Shown here: positions 17,183 through 25,438 of the stretch, in pieces | Layout of the letters: every line of letters begins with the position of its first letter | Numbering within the stretch: the stretch's first letter is position 1 | Assembly: GCA_019359215.1 (NCBI GenBank) | Contig: JAHHHS010000017.1 | Coordinates: forward strand, 1 to 64,000 | Length of the DNA stretch: 64,000 bases | Origin: Nostoc indistinguendum CM1-VF10 | GTDB lineage: Bacteria; Cyanobacteriota; Cyanobacteriia; Cyanobacteriales; Nostocaceae | Direction of reading: 5' to 3' | The notes under the pieces: model-generated | What the model was told of the DNA's origin: nothing | The model's database searches: none | What the model saw: the letters and a program-made list of their open reading frames with translations, nothing else | Made by a program: the position numbers and the translations under genes

Positions 17183-19045
17183 TTGAGTTTGTGTGACTTG
17201 GACGAACGACAAGAGCCAAAACGGGTAAGTATTAATACTCACGAACTGGAGGCTATCTACAACGCTTTTGTTAGCTTGATTCGCTGGGTACAAGCCGATG
17301 TGATAGGCATACCTGAGAGTGATTGCTTTACAGGTGATGACATTCCTATGACCACTGGAGCTTTAGTAGCGGCGACTATAGAGAAGTGGTTATACACCCA
17401 GGTTATCAACAAAGACCACATGAAGTTTGCCCAACGAAAGTTAGGACTGTTGAACACAAGCGCCAAAGATTATAAGTTCTCACTAGCAGCCTACATAGAC
17501 TCCTGTAAACGTTACAGAAACATGGAAAGCTTAGACGCTGGGTTAGAGAACTTAGAAAACAAAGAAGAGGGTAAGCTACTCAAGCAACTCTTAAGGGCTG
17601 ACTTTCGCTTTCTCGGTATTAGTCAAGCTAGCGTCAACTACTTCGCCAGTGTAACCAGTGATTCGGCGGCATTCTCGGCGTTAGTGCAGGGCGGAAGATG
17701 CAACAACGAGCGACCATCTGAGGTTATTTGCCACACTGGTGCCGACATAGACTTACAGAGTTGCTACGGTTCGGCTTTACATGAGTTCATCTATCCTCTG
17801 GGCTTGCCTACCGTGTGGGCTTGGAAACCTAATCAGCACAGAGTTACCTTACGCCAGTGGTTAACAAAGAATGAAGGAGCTTTAGTAGATAACCTGTGGT
17901 CTGTCACAGTTAGCGGTGACTTAACCTTTGCTCAAGACCTCATCTACAGTAAACTAGTCACCCAACAACAGATAAATAAAGCTGGGGTGGGCGACTGGGA
18001 AAAAACAACCACAGATGATTTTAGAGATAACGACGTTGCCCACATCCCAGGCGAGTTTGCACTCATCCGTAAACAAATACGCAATGGAATAATCACCAGC
18101 GACATACTCAGAGTGATAAGGGCGATAGCTACCAACGTTGAACTCAAGCAGTTGTTAGACCTAGAGCTAGTCACAGCAGCCGCTTACCTCACTAAGCATC
18201 AGTTGAACACGGTAGACGAATGGATAAACGCTGTTGTAACCGACCCTGGACAGCTTTACAACCGCGATGGTGTGCATGGAAACAGTAGAGACAGTAGAAC
18301 ACGGGCTTGGGTGGCACTACCGATGGAGAATTTTATAGGTAAGCTGGTGACTGAGCGAAATAGACTTAAGAAAGAGAACACAATTGAGGCTGACGCAAAG
18401 CAAACCGCCCTTAAGCTATTCGTCAACACTACTTATGGTGTACTGGCATCTCCTTATTTTGCTGTAGGTAACACAGTAGTAGCAAACAACATCACTGCAA
18501 GAGCTAGGGTAGGCGCTTGGATGATGAATAAAGCATTACACACTAGGCAGTCAATCACGGACGGCGGTATGTACTCTCTACTTACTGTACCTGTGCTGAA
18601 AGACAAAGCCAAGTTATCAGGGCTAGAGATACTGAGCGATAACACACGCTGGGAAGACAGGAAGAACTACACACGGGGCATACAACCGCTTGCTGGTGTT
18701 GACTGGGTAAATGTCTTTGAGAATAACGGTAGTGAGATGCTTCAATTGGATGCACTAGCAACCCAACATATAAAAAACTTCTGGGAACGCTATCGTTTAT
18801 CACTTCCGTTTGCAATAGAACATAAGCCCAAGAATACCTTCTACATTGCGGCTTACATGAACAAAGCGCACTATATGCTACTGACTCTAGACAACAAAGA
18901 AGTCTACAAGATACGAGGGGCTAGAGACTACAAGGAAACTGAGCTAGGCAAGCACCCAACCTATACTCTATTGCAAAACTTAGCTAACGGGTGTGATGAT
19001 TTTCCTCAGCCTTTGACCTACGACCACAAAAGCTTACTTCTGTAG
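17183..19045 (+). CDS. Family-B DNA polymerase-like protein of the element
   Basis: 620 residues. Motif A is seen as D190-L-Q-S193-C-Y195-G in GADIDLQSCYGSALHEF. Motif B is a perfect K411-x3-N415-x2-Y418-G419 (KLFVNTTYG). At the expected motif C place is SITD460-GG-MYSLL instead of the usual DTD. A KAHY run near residue 561 may be the thumb KxY. The ~185 residues before motif A show no DxE, NxxxD or YxxxD exonuclease motifs, so proofreading seems absent. The frame opens with TTG at 17183 right after a stop, with no clear Shine-Dalgarno, so the 5' end is uncertain. Element replication is the likely role. I am fairly sure of the fold and unsure of activity. Confidence 0.65.
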   Translation: MSLCDLDERQEPKRVSINTHELEAIYNAFVSLIRWVQADVIGIPESDCFTGDDIPMTTGALVAATIEKWLYTQVINKDHMKFAQRKLGLLNTSAKDYKFSLAAYIDSCKRYRNMESLDAGLENLENKEEGKLLKQLLRADFRFLGISQASVNYFASVTSDSAAFSALVQGGRCNNERPSEVICHTGADIDLQSCYGSALHEFIYPLGLPTVWAWKPNQHRVTLRQWLTKNEGALVDNLWSVTVSGDLTFAQDLIYSKLVTQQQINKAGVGDWEKTTTDDFRDNDVAHIPGEFALIRKQIRNGIITSDILRVIRAIATNVELKQLLDLELVTAAAYLTKHQLNTVDEWINAVVTDPGQLYNRDGVHGNSRDSRTRAWVALPMENFIGKLVTERNRLKKENTIEADAKQTALKLFVNTTYGVLASPYFAVGNTVVANNITARARVGAWMMNKALHTRQSITDGGMYSLLTVPVLKDKAKLSGLEILSDNTRWEDRKNYTRGIQPLAGVDWVNVFENNGSEMLQLDALATQHIKNFWERYRLSLPFAIEHKPKNTFYIAAYMNKAHYMLLTLDNKEVYKIRGARDYKETELGKHPTYTLLQNLANGCDDFPQPLTYDHKSLLL

Positions 19046-19196
19046 GCTTTAATACACCTAGTTTAGCGATAGGCAAATGTTATTGTCATGTCCATGTTGC
19101 TTACTTAGGTGAACTTGTTCTGTGTTATTATCAGACTCGGTTCCAGCTTACTTTAGAAAAAACTAAGGCTAACTGGAAGCGAACACTAGCGTTGTT

Positions 19197-19242
19197 GGCT
19201 ACTCTCTGGCTACTCACACCAGCTAACTTAACCCCAGTTATC
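19197..19242 (+). repeat. Right subterminal repeats of the element
   Basis: GGCTACTCTCTGGCTACT (19197-19214; 16 of 18 bases match the left copy) is followed by TTAACCCCAGTTATC (19228-19242; identical to the left copy). The motif order is reversed relative to the left end, but each motif keeps the same strand. Confidence 0.65.
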
Positions 19243-21031
19243 CTGAAACCGTTGTGTCTGCTGCACCCAGTTGCAGAGCATAGAGGTTGGCATAGACACC
19301 TTGCTGATTGATGAGTTCGGCGTGAGTACCCTGTTCTACAATTTGTCCTTGCTGAATTACTAATACCTGATCTGCCTGGGTAACTGTACTCAGGCGGTGG
19401 GCAATTACGAAACTGGTACGACCTTGTAGCAAACGAGCGATCGCAGTTTGTACTAGCGCTTCTGTACGCGTGTCAATGCTACTGGTGGCTTCATCAAGAA
19501 TCAGAATTCGGGGATTAATCAACACCGCACGGGCAATACTGATCAGCTGTCGCTGTCCCTGGCTCAAAGGCGCTCCCCGTTCACCCAATTGAGTTGTATA
19601 GCCTTGTGGTAGTGAGGTAATGAAATCATGCACATTTGCCAGTTGTGCAGCTTCTTCGATATCAGCTTGGGTAGCATGGGCAGAGCCAAAGGCTATGTTT
19701 TCGGCGACAGTGCCACTGAATAAAATATTGTCTTGCAGGACAATGCCAATTTGTCGCCGCAGACTTGCTTGAGTAACGCTACGCACATCGATATCATCAA
19801 TTTTCACTGCACCGCCAGATAGATCATAAAAGCGCAAAATCAAGTTAATAATTGTACTTTTTCCTGAACCGGTCGGCCCTACTAACGCAACCATCTGTCC
19901 TGGATAGGCGTGCAAATTCACCCCTTTGAGAACTAATTGATCTGGGTTGTAGCCAAACTTGACGTTCTCAAATGTCACTTCCCCGTGAATAGGCGGCATT
20001 TGTGTCGCATCGGGTGCGTCTTTGAGTTGGGACGGTTCATCGAGCAATAGAAAGATTCGCTCTAATCCGGCGAAGGCAGATTGAGCTTGAGTGTAAAACT
20101 GGCTGAGAATTTGGATCGGGCGGAAGAACTGCTGGACGTAAAGTAAAAATGATGTCACCACACCGACTGTTGCACCCCCTATTACCGCAAGATAGCCACC
20201 ATAAGCCAGCACACCTGCGGTTGCTAGTGTGTTGAGAAAATCGATGGAGGGCAAAAAGGCTGAAGTAATTGCTACAGCTTCGACGTTAGCATCTCTATTA
20301 GCGGCGTTAAGAACGTCGAATTCTTCGATATTCATCTGTACACGATTAAATGCCTGTGCTTCTCGGACACTGCCAATATCTTCTTCTAACTTGGCGGAAA
20401 GTTCCCCAATCGTCTGTCGAGTAACGCGAAACCTAGCTCTTGCCCAACGTGCAAACAAGCTTGTGGTAAAAATCATCAGTGGCACAACCAGGTTACTCAA
20501 CAAGCCGAGTTGCAGATTGATTGAGAGCATTGCAATGATTATACCGACCAAACTAAAAGTGTTACCTAGCATTTGAGCGATCGTCAGTCCAAATGCCTGA
20601 TTTACGGTATTAACATCATTCAGCAGGCGGCTCATTAAATCGCCCGCTTCACTGCGATCAAAGAAGCTGAGGGGCAGACTTTGGATTTTAATAAAAATAT
20701 CTTGCCTCAGTTGAGCCAGCAATCGCTGCATAATCCAGCCGACTCGAATAATTTGACCCCGGATTGCTAATACGCCAAATCCGTAGTTCAGCGCTAGTAG
20801 TCCTAATAACAGTAGGAGTCCCTGCAAATTCCCTTGTGCAATAAGGTGATCAATCGACCAACCAATAAAAAACGGTCCAATTGTCTGGGTTACGGCACCA
20901 ATAAATACTAATGTCAGGGCGATGGGAATTTCTTTTCGATAAAGTAGTAGGTATTGTAAAAAACGTTGTAGGGTGGAGAGTTGCTGACTCGCTTGATCTT
21001 CAGATGCAACAACGGGAACTGTGCCTCTCAT
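19238..21031 (-). CDS. ABC exporter half-transporter, consensus-site subunit
   Basis: About 597 residues: six membrane helices (residues ~35-320), then an ATP-binding domain with GPTGSGKST, LSQGQRQLISIAR and ILILDEATSSID. The catalytic Glu is present, but the signature is LSQGQ. The partner gene has the opposite deviation, so the pair fits an asymmetric heterodimeric exporter like TM287/288 or BmrCD, which move lipids or drugs. The frame extends to a TTG at 21094; the ATG at 21031 (MRGTVPVVASED) is preferred. It lies directly behind the partner gene. Its last two codons and stop come from the mobile element. Confidence 0.9.
   Translation of the reverse strand: MRGTVPVVASEDQASQQLSTLQRFLQYLLLYRKEIPIALTLVFIGAVTQTIGPFFIGWSIDHLIAQGNLQGLLLLLGLLALNYGFGVLAIRGQIIRVGWIMQRLLAQLRQDIFIKIQSLPLSFFDRSEAGDLMSRLLNDVNTVNQAFGLTIAQMLGNTFSLVGIIIAMLSINLQLGLLSNLVVPLMIFTTSLFARWARARFRVTRQTIGELSAKLEEDIGSVREAQAFNRVQMNIEEFDVLNAANRDANVEAVAITSAFLPSIDFLNTLATAGVLAYGGYLAVIGGATVGVVTSFLLYVQQFFRPIQILSQFYTQAQSAFAGLERIFLLLDEPSQLKDAPDATQMPPIHGEVTFENVKFGYNPDQLVLKGVNLHAYPGQMVALVGPTGSGKSTIINLILRFYDLSGGAVKIDDIDVRSVTQASLRRQIGIVLQDNILFSGTVAENIAFGSAHATQADIEEAAQLANVHDFITSLPQGYTTQLGERGAPLSQGQRQLISIARAVLINPRILILDEATSSIDTRTEALVQTAIARLLQGRTSFVIAHRLSTVTQADQVLVIQQGQIVEQGTHAELINQQGVYANLYALQLGAADTTVSG
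19247..19294 (+). repeat. Right 48-bp attachment-site copy (3' end of exporter gene)
   Basis: Identical to 16084-16131. It is the coding 3' end of the ABC exporter gene on the minus strand. The three codons after it (TCA GGA TAA) come from the element, so the protein now ends TTVSG instead of the inferred original TTVI. Confidence 0.9.
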
Positions 21032-21100
21032 AGCAATTTTGGATTTTAAATTAAGAGTTTTTGTTTTGATTACAAGGCTGTATAAAAATCTCAAGCAATA

Positions 21101-22897
21101 CTATTTATTTAGTTTGGTATCATTTTTCTCTTTCGCCTTTACTTGAGATTCCAAAATCACACCGTAGAGTGGGCTGGTTTGCATCAATTCCTCGTGTGTA
21201 CCTTGTGCCACCAATCGTCCTTTATCCATTAGAAAAATGCGATCGGCATTTTTAACGGTGCTAATGCGTTGAGCAACTACAAAGGTTGTACAAGCTTTTT
21301 GGCGCATTAAGCCATCTAGTTCGGCTTGAATCTGGGCAGCAGTTTTGGCATCCACAGCTGAGGTGCTATCGTCCAAAATCAGAATGCTGTAATCGGTGAG
21401 TAAGGTACGAGCGATCGCAATTCTTTGTTTTTGTCCACCAGATAAGCCCACACCCCGTTCACCTACAATCGTCTCGTAGCCATCGGGTAGACTACTGATA
21501 AAATCGTGCATTTGGGCAGTTTTGGCAACCTCAATTACCTCCTCTAGCCTTGAATCGGGTTTGGCGTAGGCAATATTTTCGCGGATTGTGCCAGAGAAGA
21601 GGGTGGTTTCCTGAAATACAATACCGATATGCGCTCTCAGACTTTTGAGGGTGAAATCTTTTACATCTCGTCCGTCAATGCGAACTGCTCCCTTTGTGAC
21701 ATCGTAAAAGCGGGGAAGCAAGTTCATAATTGTGCTTTTCCCGGAACCAGTCATCCCTAAAACGGCGATAAGCTCTTTGGGCTTTGTTTCAAAGGAAACT
21801 CCTTTGAGAGTTTCAGTGCTGGCTCCTGGATAGCGAAAGCAAACATTTTCAAAGGTGATTCTACCGCCGCAGGTTTCAAATGGGATAGCGCCAGGGCGAT
21901 CGCGAATTTCTACTTCCGCATCTACAACTTCGTAGACACGTTCGGCGGAAGCAGCTGATTGAGCGATCGCAGGTGCAGCAAATCCAATCAACAAAATTGG
22001 TTGGAGAATCAAGGCTAAGTAGGAGTTAAACGCCACTAGTTCACCAATGGAGAACCTACCCCCAATCACCTGGCCTCCCCCATAGGCGAAAACTGCCAAT
22101 GTTACCAAATTACTCAGCAAAAAGATAAACGGGAAGGTATTGTGGATGGCGCTAATGGTCTTCATGTTTGCCTTCACTAGGGAATCATTCATGGTCGTGT
22201 AACGCGACCTTTCGGTGGATTCCCGCACAAACGCTTTCACTACCCGTATTCCTAGTAAGTTCTCTTGCAATACAGCATTGAGGTCGCTTAGTTGCTCTTG
22301 TACTTGCCGAAAAAGTTTGTTATTGCGAGTGACAAATTGTCCCATCAACCATGCATTAAGGGGGACTACCGTTAGCGTAATCAGCGCTAGTTCCCAGTTC
22401 ATCAGCAGCAAAACCACCGAAATACTTACCAATGTTACAACTGAAGCAATGACCTGAATCAGGCTAGTGCCAACAAAGGTACGGATCTGCTCTATGTCGC
22501 TGGTGACACGGGTTAACAGTTGGGAAGTCTGCGACTGGTCATGATAACTGAAACTGAGATTTTGAATTTTGCTGAAAATTCTGTTTCGCAGGTCATAGGC
22601 TACACCTTGAGACGCTGCTTCTGCCAAATAGCTTTGTCCAAAGTTAAATACACCACGAGCGATCGCGGCAAGTACCAGCCAAGCGGCGCTATATAGCACA
22701 ATTTGGAGGTTTTTTTGCGTGATACCCTGATCAATTCCCCACCGAAATAGTTGTGGAGTAACTGCGTTTGCGATCGTCAACAGTAACAGACTCACCAATG
22801 CTCCTAGCGAAGTCCATCGGTAAGTGCTTAAACTCTTAAGCACGCGCTGCATTGACTGTATCGACGAATTTTCCTGGAGTTCTGGTTGCTGAACCAC
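21101..22897 (-). CDS. ABC exporter half-transporter, degenerate-site subunit
   Basis: 598 residues with six membrane helices and one ATP-binding domain: GMTGSGKST, LSGGQKQRIAIAR and ILILDDSTSAVD. Asp replaces the catalytic Glu after Walker B, as in the TM287-type partner of heterodimeric exporters. It is the first gene of the pair, and the second (19238-21031) follows in the same direction. Its membrane part has the usual SYHDQSQTSQLLTRVTSDIEQIR coupling region. The substrate is unknown; multidrug or lipid export is inferred from the family. Confidence 0.9.
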   Translation of the reverse strand: MVQQPELQENSSIQSMQRVLKSLSTYRWTSLGALVSLLLLTIANAVTPQLFRWGIDQGITQKNLQIVLYSAAWLVLAAIARGVFNFGQSYLAEAASQGVAYDLRNRIFSKIQNLSFSYHDQSQTSQLLTRVTSDIEQIRTFVGTSLIQVIASVVTLVSISVVLLLMNWELALITLTVVPLNAWLMGQFVTRNNKLFRQVQEQLSDLNAVLQENLLGIRVVKAFVRESTERSRYTTMNDSLVKANMKTISAIHNTFPFIFLLSNLVTLAVFAYGGGQVIGGRFSIGELVAFNSYLALILQPILLIGFAAPAIAQSAASAERVYEVVDAEVEIRDRPGAIPFETCGGRITFENVCFRYPGASTETLKGVSFETKPKELIAVLGMTGSGKSTIMNLLPRFYDVTKGAVRIDGRDVKDFTLKSLRAHIGIVFQETTLFSGTIRENIAYAKPDSRLEEVIEVAKTAQMHDFISSLPDGYETIVGERGVGLSGGQKQRIAIARTLLTDYSILILDDSTSAVDAKTAAQIQAELDGLMRQKACTTFVVAQRISTVKNADRIFLMDKGRLVAQGTHEELMQTSPLYGVILESQVKAKEKNDTKLNK

Positions 22898-23087
22898 TGG
22901 AATTCACCCCTGTATCTTTGAAAAATTATCTCGTATTTTGATTGTAAAAAACCAATTGGTCAGTAGGGAATGTGGGATCTATTTGTGGTGATAATTCTAA
23001 ATTTTGGGACAACGATATGGGAAAATACCTCTTTGGCAAGCATTGCGGCTAATCTTAAATATCGAAGAAAACCAAAGAACAAGAATA

Positions 23088-24149
23088 ATGGCTCAAAATT
23101 TTCATAGCAATTCCCAACTTCCCTCGGATATGTCAACTGCTATCAGTCGCACAGCAAAGCCAAGTTCTGAGTTCTACTCTATTTTTTCTGAAGAAGAAGT
23201 TTTAGGAATAATTCATGCATTGGAAGCCAGGCGAGAAATCCCTCTAAAGTATTCTTATAAAGGTAGAGGCGCAAAAATATGGGACGAGTTTTATCTAAAA
23301 TATGTTATTCCTACGTGGTATCGAACATCAAATGTAGAGATTGACCTTTTAAAAGACAATTTTAAATATTTGAATGACAATATTAAAGCTGGCGAAAAAG
23401 TAATTATTGTAGACGTTGGTGCAGGAAATTCATATCCAGTTAAAAATTTTATTCAAAGACTTAATAAATTGAGAAAGGTTAATAAATACATTGCTTTAGA
23501 TATTAGTGAGGAATTACTTCATGTATCCAAAAATAATTTTACAAAATGGTTCCCTCGTGTCGAATTTATCAGTTACACAATTGATATAGAAAATAGTTGT
23601 GTGCCCAAAAGTTTATTCCAAAATAAAGCTAGCCTTGAAATTGATGACACAGCAAAAATATTTTTCCACTTAGGCGTTACCATCGGAAACCATCAAAATA
23701 GAGATGAGGTACTAAAAAACTTTAGAGATAGTATGGGAAAAAATGATTTTTTGGTGTTGACTAATGAAATTGGCTCTAACTCTACATGGAATGGAAACGT
23801 GAGAGGTGGCTGCAAATATCATGTAGAAGAAATATATGGATGGGTTAAAAGCAAGATTGGGATTAAATCTGAAGATTGTGAATTGGTGAGAAAGTATGAT
23901 TTAAAAACAGATAGTGTAGTTGCTAATATGAAACTCCATCATAATTACACTATAGATTTCAGTAGGATGGGGATAGATAAGAAGATTGAAATATCTGAAG
24001 GTGAAGAAATTACTATTTGGCGGCATCATAAATATGAAATGCCTAAACTTTTGCAAGAACTAGAATGTTCTGGACTGCAACTTCTTCACTATAATACTGA
24101 CAAATATAAATCACATATTATGGTGATTTGTAAGGTTGCTAGTAACTAA
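23088..24149 (+). CDS. EgtD-like SAM-dependent methyltransferase (Methyltransf_33)
   Basis: 353 residues from the ATG at 23088; a TTG frame reaches to 23004. The fold is that of the histidine N-alpha-methyltransferase family. VIIVDVGAGNSYPVKNFIQ is the SAM loop, YIALDISEELL the acidic strand, and IFFHLGVTIGNHQNRDEVLKNFRDSM matches the LG-SIGNF-like segment. The C-terminus matches EgtD poorly and no egtB is adjacent, so ergothioneine synthesis is not supported. It is more likely a divergent amino-acid or natural-product methyltransferase. Codon use is strongly A+T-rich compared with the exporter genes, which may indicate transfer. Confidence 0.65.
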   Translation: MAQNFHSNSQLPSDMSTAISRTAKPSSEFYSIFSEEEVLGIIHALEARREIPLKYSYKGRGAKIWDEFYLKYVIPTWYRTSNVEIDLLKDNFKYLNDNIKAGEKVIIVDVGAGNSYPVKNFIQRLNKLRKVNKYIALDISEELLHVSKNNFTKWFPRVEFISYTIDIENSCVPKSLFQNKASLEIDDTAKIFFHLGVTIGNHQNRDEVLKNFRDSMGKNDFLVLTNEIGSNSTWNGNVRGGCKYHVEEIYGWVKSKIGIKSEDCELVRKYDLKTDSVVANMKLHHNYTIDFSRMGIDKKIEISEGEEITIWRHHKYEMPKLLQELECSGLQLLHYNTDKYKSHIMVICKVASN

Positions 24150-24369
24150 CCTTTTTAATGAAATTTTGTGCTGTCCAAATCCTCAACTTCTCAAAGAAAT
24201 TGGCAGGGTGTTCTCATACAAGTAGAGAAAAAATAAAACCGGGTTTGAAAGCCTTCCGGCCTTTGGGGGTAAGGAATGGAAGTAGGGAAAAAAGCCATGC
24301 TAGAAAACGAGAAATCAAGATTTTTATCTGATGATGCTAAAAAAGCAGTTGGCTTAGTTTGTGTATTAA

Positions 24370-24582
24370 TTAAATGTACATCAAACGCGGTCTAGGCTGA
24401 GGAACTGGACGTCCTAAATCCTTAGCCGTTTCGCTCCATTCCTGCATAACTAATTCTACATTATGCAAGGCTTCTTGATAAGAATCACCGTCAGCAGCAC
24501 AGCCTGGTAATTCTGGTACTTCAGCAATAAAGGCTTGATCTAACTCACTCCAATAGAGAATAACTTCATACCGAAACATCAT
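24370..24582 (-). CDS. HicB-type antitoxin (first pair)
   Basis: 70 residues with the partial RNase-H fold typical of HicB: YEVILYWSELDQAFIAEVPELPGCAADGDSYQEALHNVELVMQEW. It ends with a proline-rich tail (GRPVPQPRPRL) and lacks a separate DNA-binding domain. The start overlaps the end of the hicA gene by 17 nt, so translational coupling is likely. It neutralises the adjacent HicA mRNA interferase. Confidence 0.88.
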   Translation of the reverse strand: MMFRYEVILYWSELDQAFIAEVPELPGCAADGDSYQEALHNVELVMQEWSETAKDLGRPVPQPRPRLMYI

Positions 24583-24832
24583 TTTTACTTCCTAGCTTAT
24601 ACTTGAGAATTACTGCACGAATTTGTTTAATTTGATAGCTTTTGGCTTTTCCTCTCTTATGTTGCAGATTCAATATTTCCTCAATATCGGCTTTGACAAA
24701 AATTCGATGATCGCCACGAATCCGTTCCTCAAAGCCTAGTGTATATAAGAGTTGCCACAGTTGGGCGAAAGGGATGTCTGTATCAGAAGTCCCAGAGAGG
24801 ATCTTTTCTAAGAGTTTGTCTTGCTGACTCAC
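24566..24832 (-). CDS. HicA-type mRNA interferase toxin (first pair)
   Basis: 88 residues. The core LWQLLYTLGFEERIRGDHRIFVK is a HicA dsRBD-like fold with the catalytic His in GDHRIF. The N-terminal ~20 residues and the C-terminal KSYQIKQIRAVILKYKL are usual for cyanobacterial HicA. It is the first gene of the pair, followed by hicB with a 17-nt overlap. Confidence 0.85.
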   Translation of the reverse strand: MSQQDKLLEKILSGTSDTDIPFAQLWQLLYTLGFEERIRGDHRIFVKADIEEILNLQHKRGKAKSYQIKQIRAVILKYKLGSKNDVSV

Positions 24833-25026
24833 GTTTTTATGGCTGTCTTAATACTTCTATAGTCTCATATTTATTTAAAATCAGGGTATACGTGAGTGTT
24901 TACTCAAGTTTACAAGTCATATAGGTAACTACAGAGGTCAAATTGTTCAGATTGCTCATATCATAGGCTGAGGTATAAATCCGTCTCAGTCAACGTAGAC
25001 TAGTAAGTAATAAATATTACATAAAT

Positions 25027-25179
25027 ATGAAGAACCAAGTTATAGCGATCGCTGCCTTTTTAACCACGATTAGTTTGACAACAACCGTACAGGCAGCAAA
25101 TTCTGAACATATTAAACAGCTATTGGCAACCAAACAATGTCAAAACTGCGATTTGACAATGCCCGTTACCAAATATTAG
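25027..25179 (+). pseudogene. Truncated exported pentapeptide-repeat-type protein
   Basis: 50 residues. A clear signal peptide (MKNQVIAIAAFLTTISLTTTVQAA) is followed by HIKQLLATKQCQNCDL, the usual opening of secreted cyanobacterial pentapeptide-repeat proteins. The frame then ends after MPVTKY before any A(D/N)LXX repeats. The gene therefore seems cut off, and the next ORF begins inside it in another frame. It might still make a short exported peptide with a CxxC. Confidence 0.45.
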
Positions 25180-25382
25180 ATAGACAAGGTGCATTCCAAG
25201 ATGCCCAAATTGCGGAAAAAATGTTTACATCCCAAAACAACGGCCCTGGAACGCTAACAGCCCAAGCTTTTATTCAAGAACTGCAAACACCCGTCAATGA
25301 AAAAGTAAGTGCTGGTAAGCCCAGTTTCGTTGACTTTTTAGGAAGTTTAGGCTCAGTTTTGCTCCAGTTCTTGCCTTTTTGA
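25137..25382 (+). CDS. Unknown ORF overlapping the pentapeptide remnant, 81 aa
   Basis: Starts at ATG 25137 in a different frame inside the truncated gene. The product is hydrophilic with a hydrophobic C-terminus (FVDFLGSLGSVLLQFLPF). It is not recognised. The C-terminus looks like a genuine protein end, so this may be the tail of another gene joined here by deletion. There is no Shine-Dalgarno at the ATG. Confidence 0.35.
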   Translation: MSKLRFDNARYQILDRQGAFQDAQIAEKMFTSQNNGPGTLTAQAFIQELQTPVNEKVSAGKPSFVDFLGSLGSVLLQFLPF

Positions 25383-25438
25383 GGAGGAAAGTTGAAATAA
25401 CAGAGGGATAATAAAAGATGACAAGTGGCAAATAACAA

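Larger units (their letters stand above)
16084..19294. mobile_element. Compact integrated element with tyrosine recombinase and PolB-like gene
   Basis: The boundaries are two identical 48-bp direct repeats (16084-16131 and 19247-19294), so the inserted unit is 3163 bp. Inside are an integrase-family gene, a 66-residue ORF and a family-B DNA polymerase-like gene, all rightward. Subterminal repeats lie inside both ends. The right repeat is the natural 3' end of an ABC exporter gene. The left repeat is an orphan copy of the same coding sequence, as expected from site-specific integration into a protein-gene 3' end. The recombinase is internally deleted, so the element may no longer move on its own. 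No capsid, relaxase or helicase gene is present. Confidence 0.8.

Noticed and set aside
19046..19237. Open stretch without stops after the PolB gene
   Set aside because: It has no start codon and runs on through the attachment site antisense to the exporter gene; it contains the end repeats instead.
16084..19294. Identifying the element as a pipolin
   Set aside because: The polymerase lacks an evident exonuclease domain and a standard motif C, and the site is not a tRNA gene; a search would be needed before using that name.
23088..24149. Calling this gene egtD for ergothioneine synthesis
   Set aside because: The family match is to the methyltransferase core only and no egtB-like gene is adjacent.
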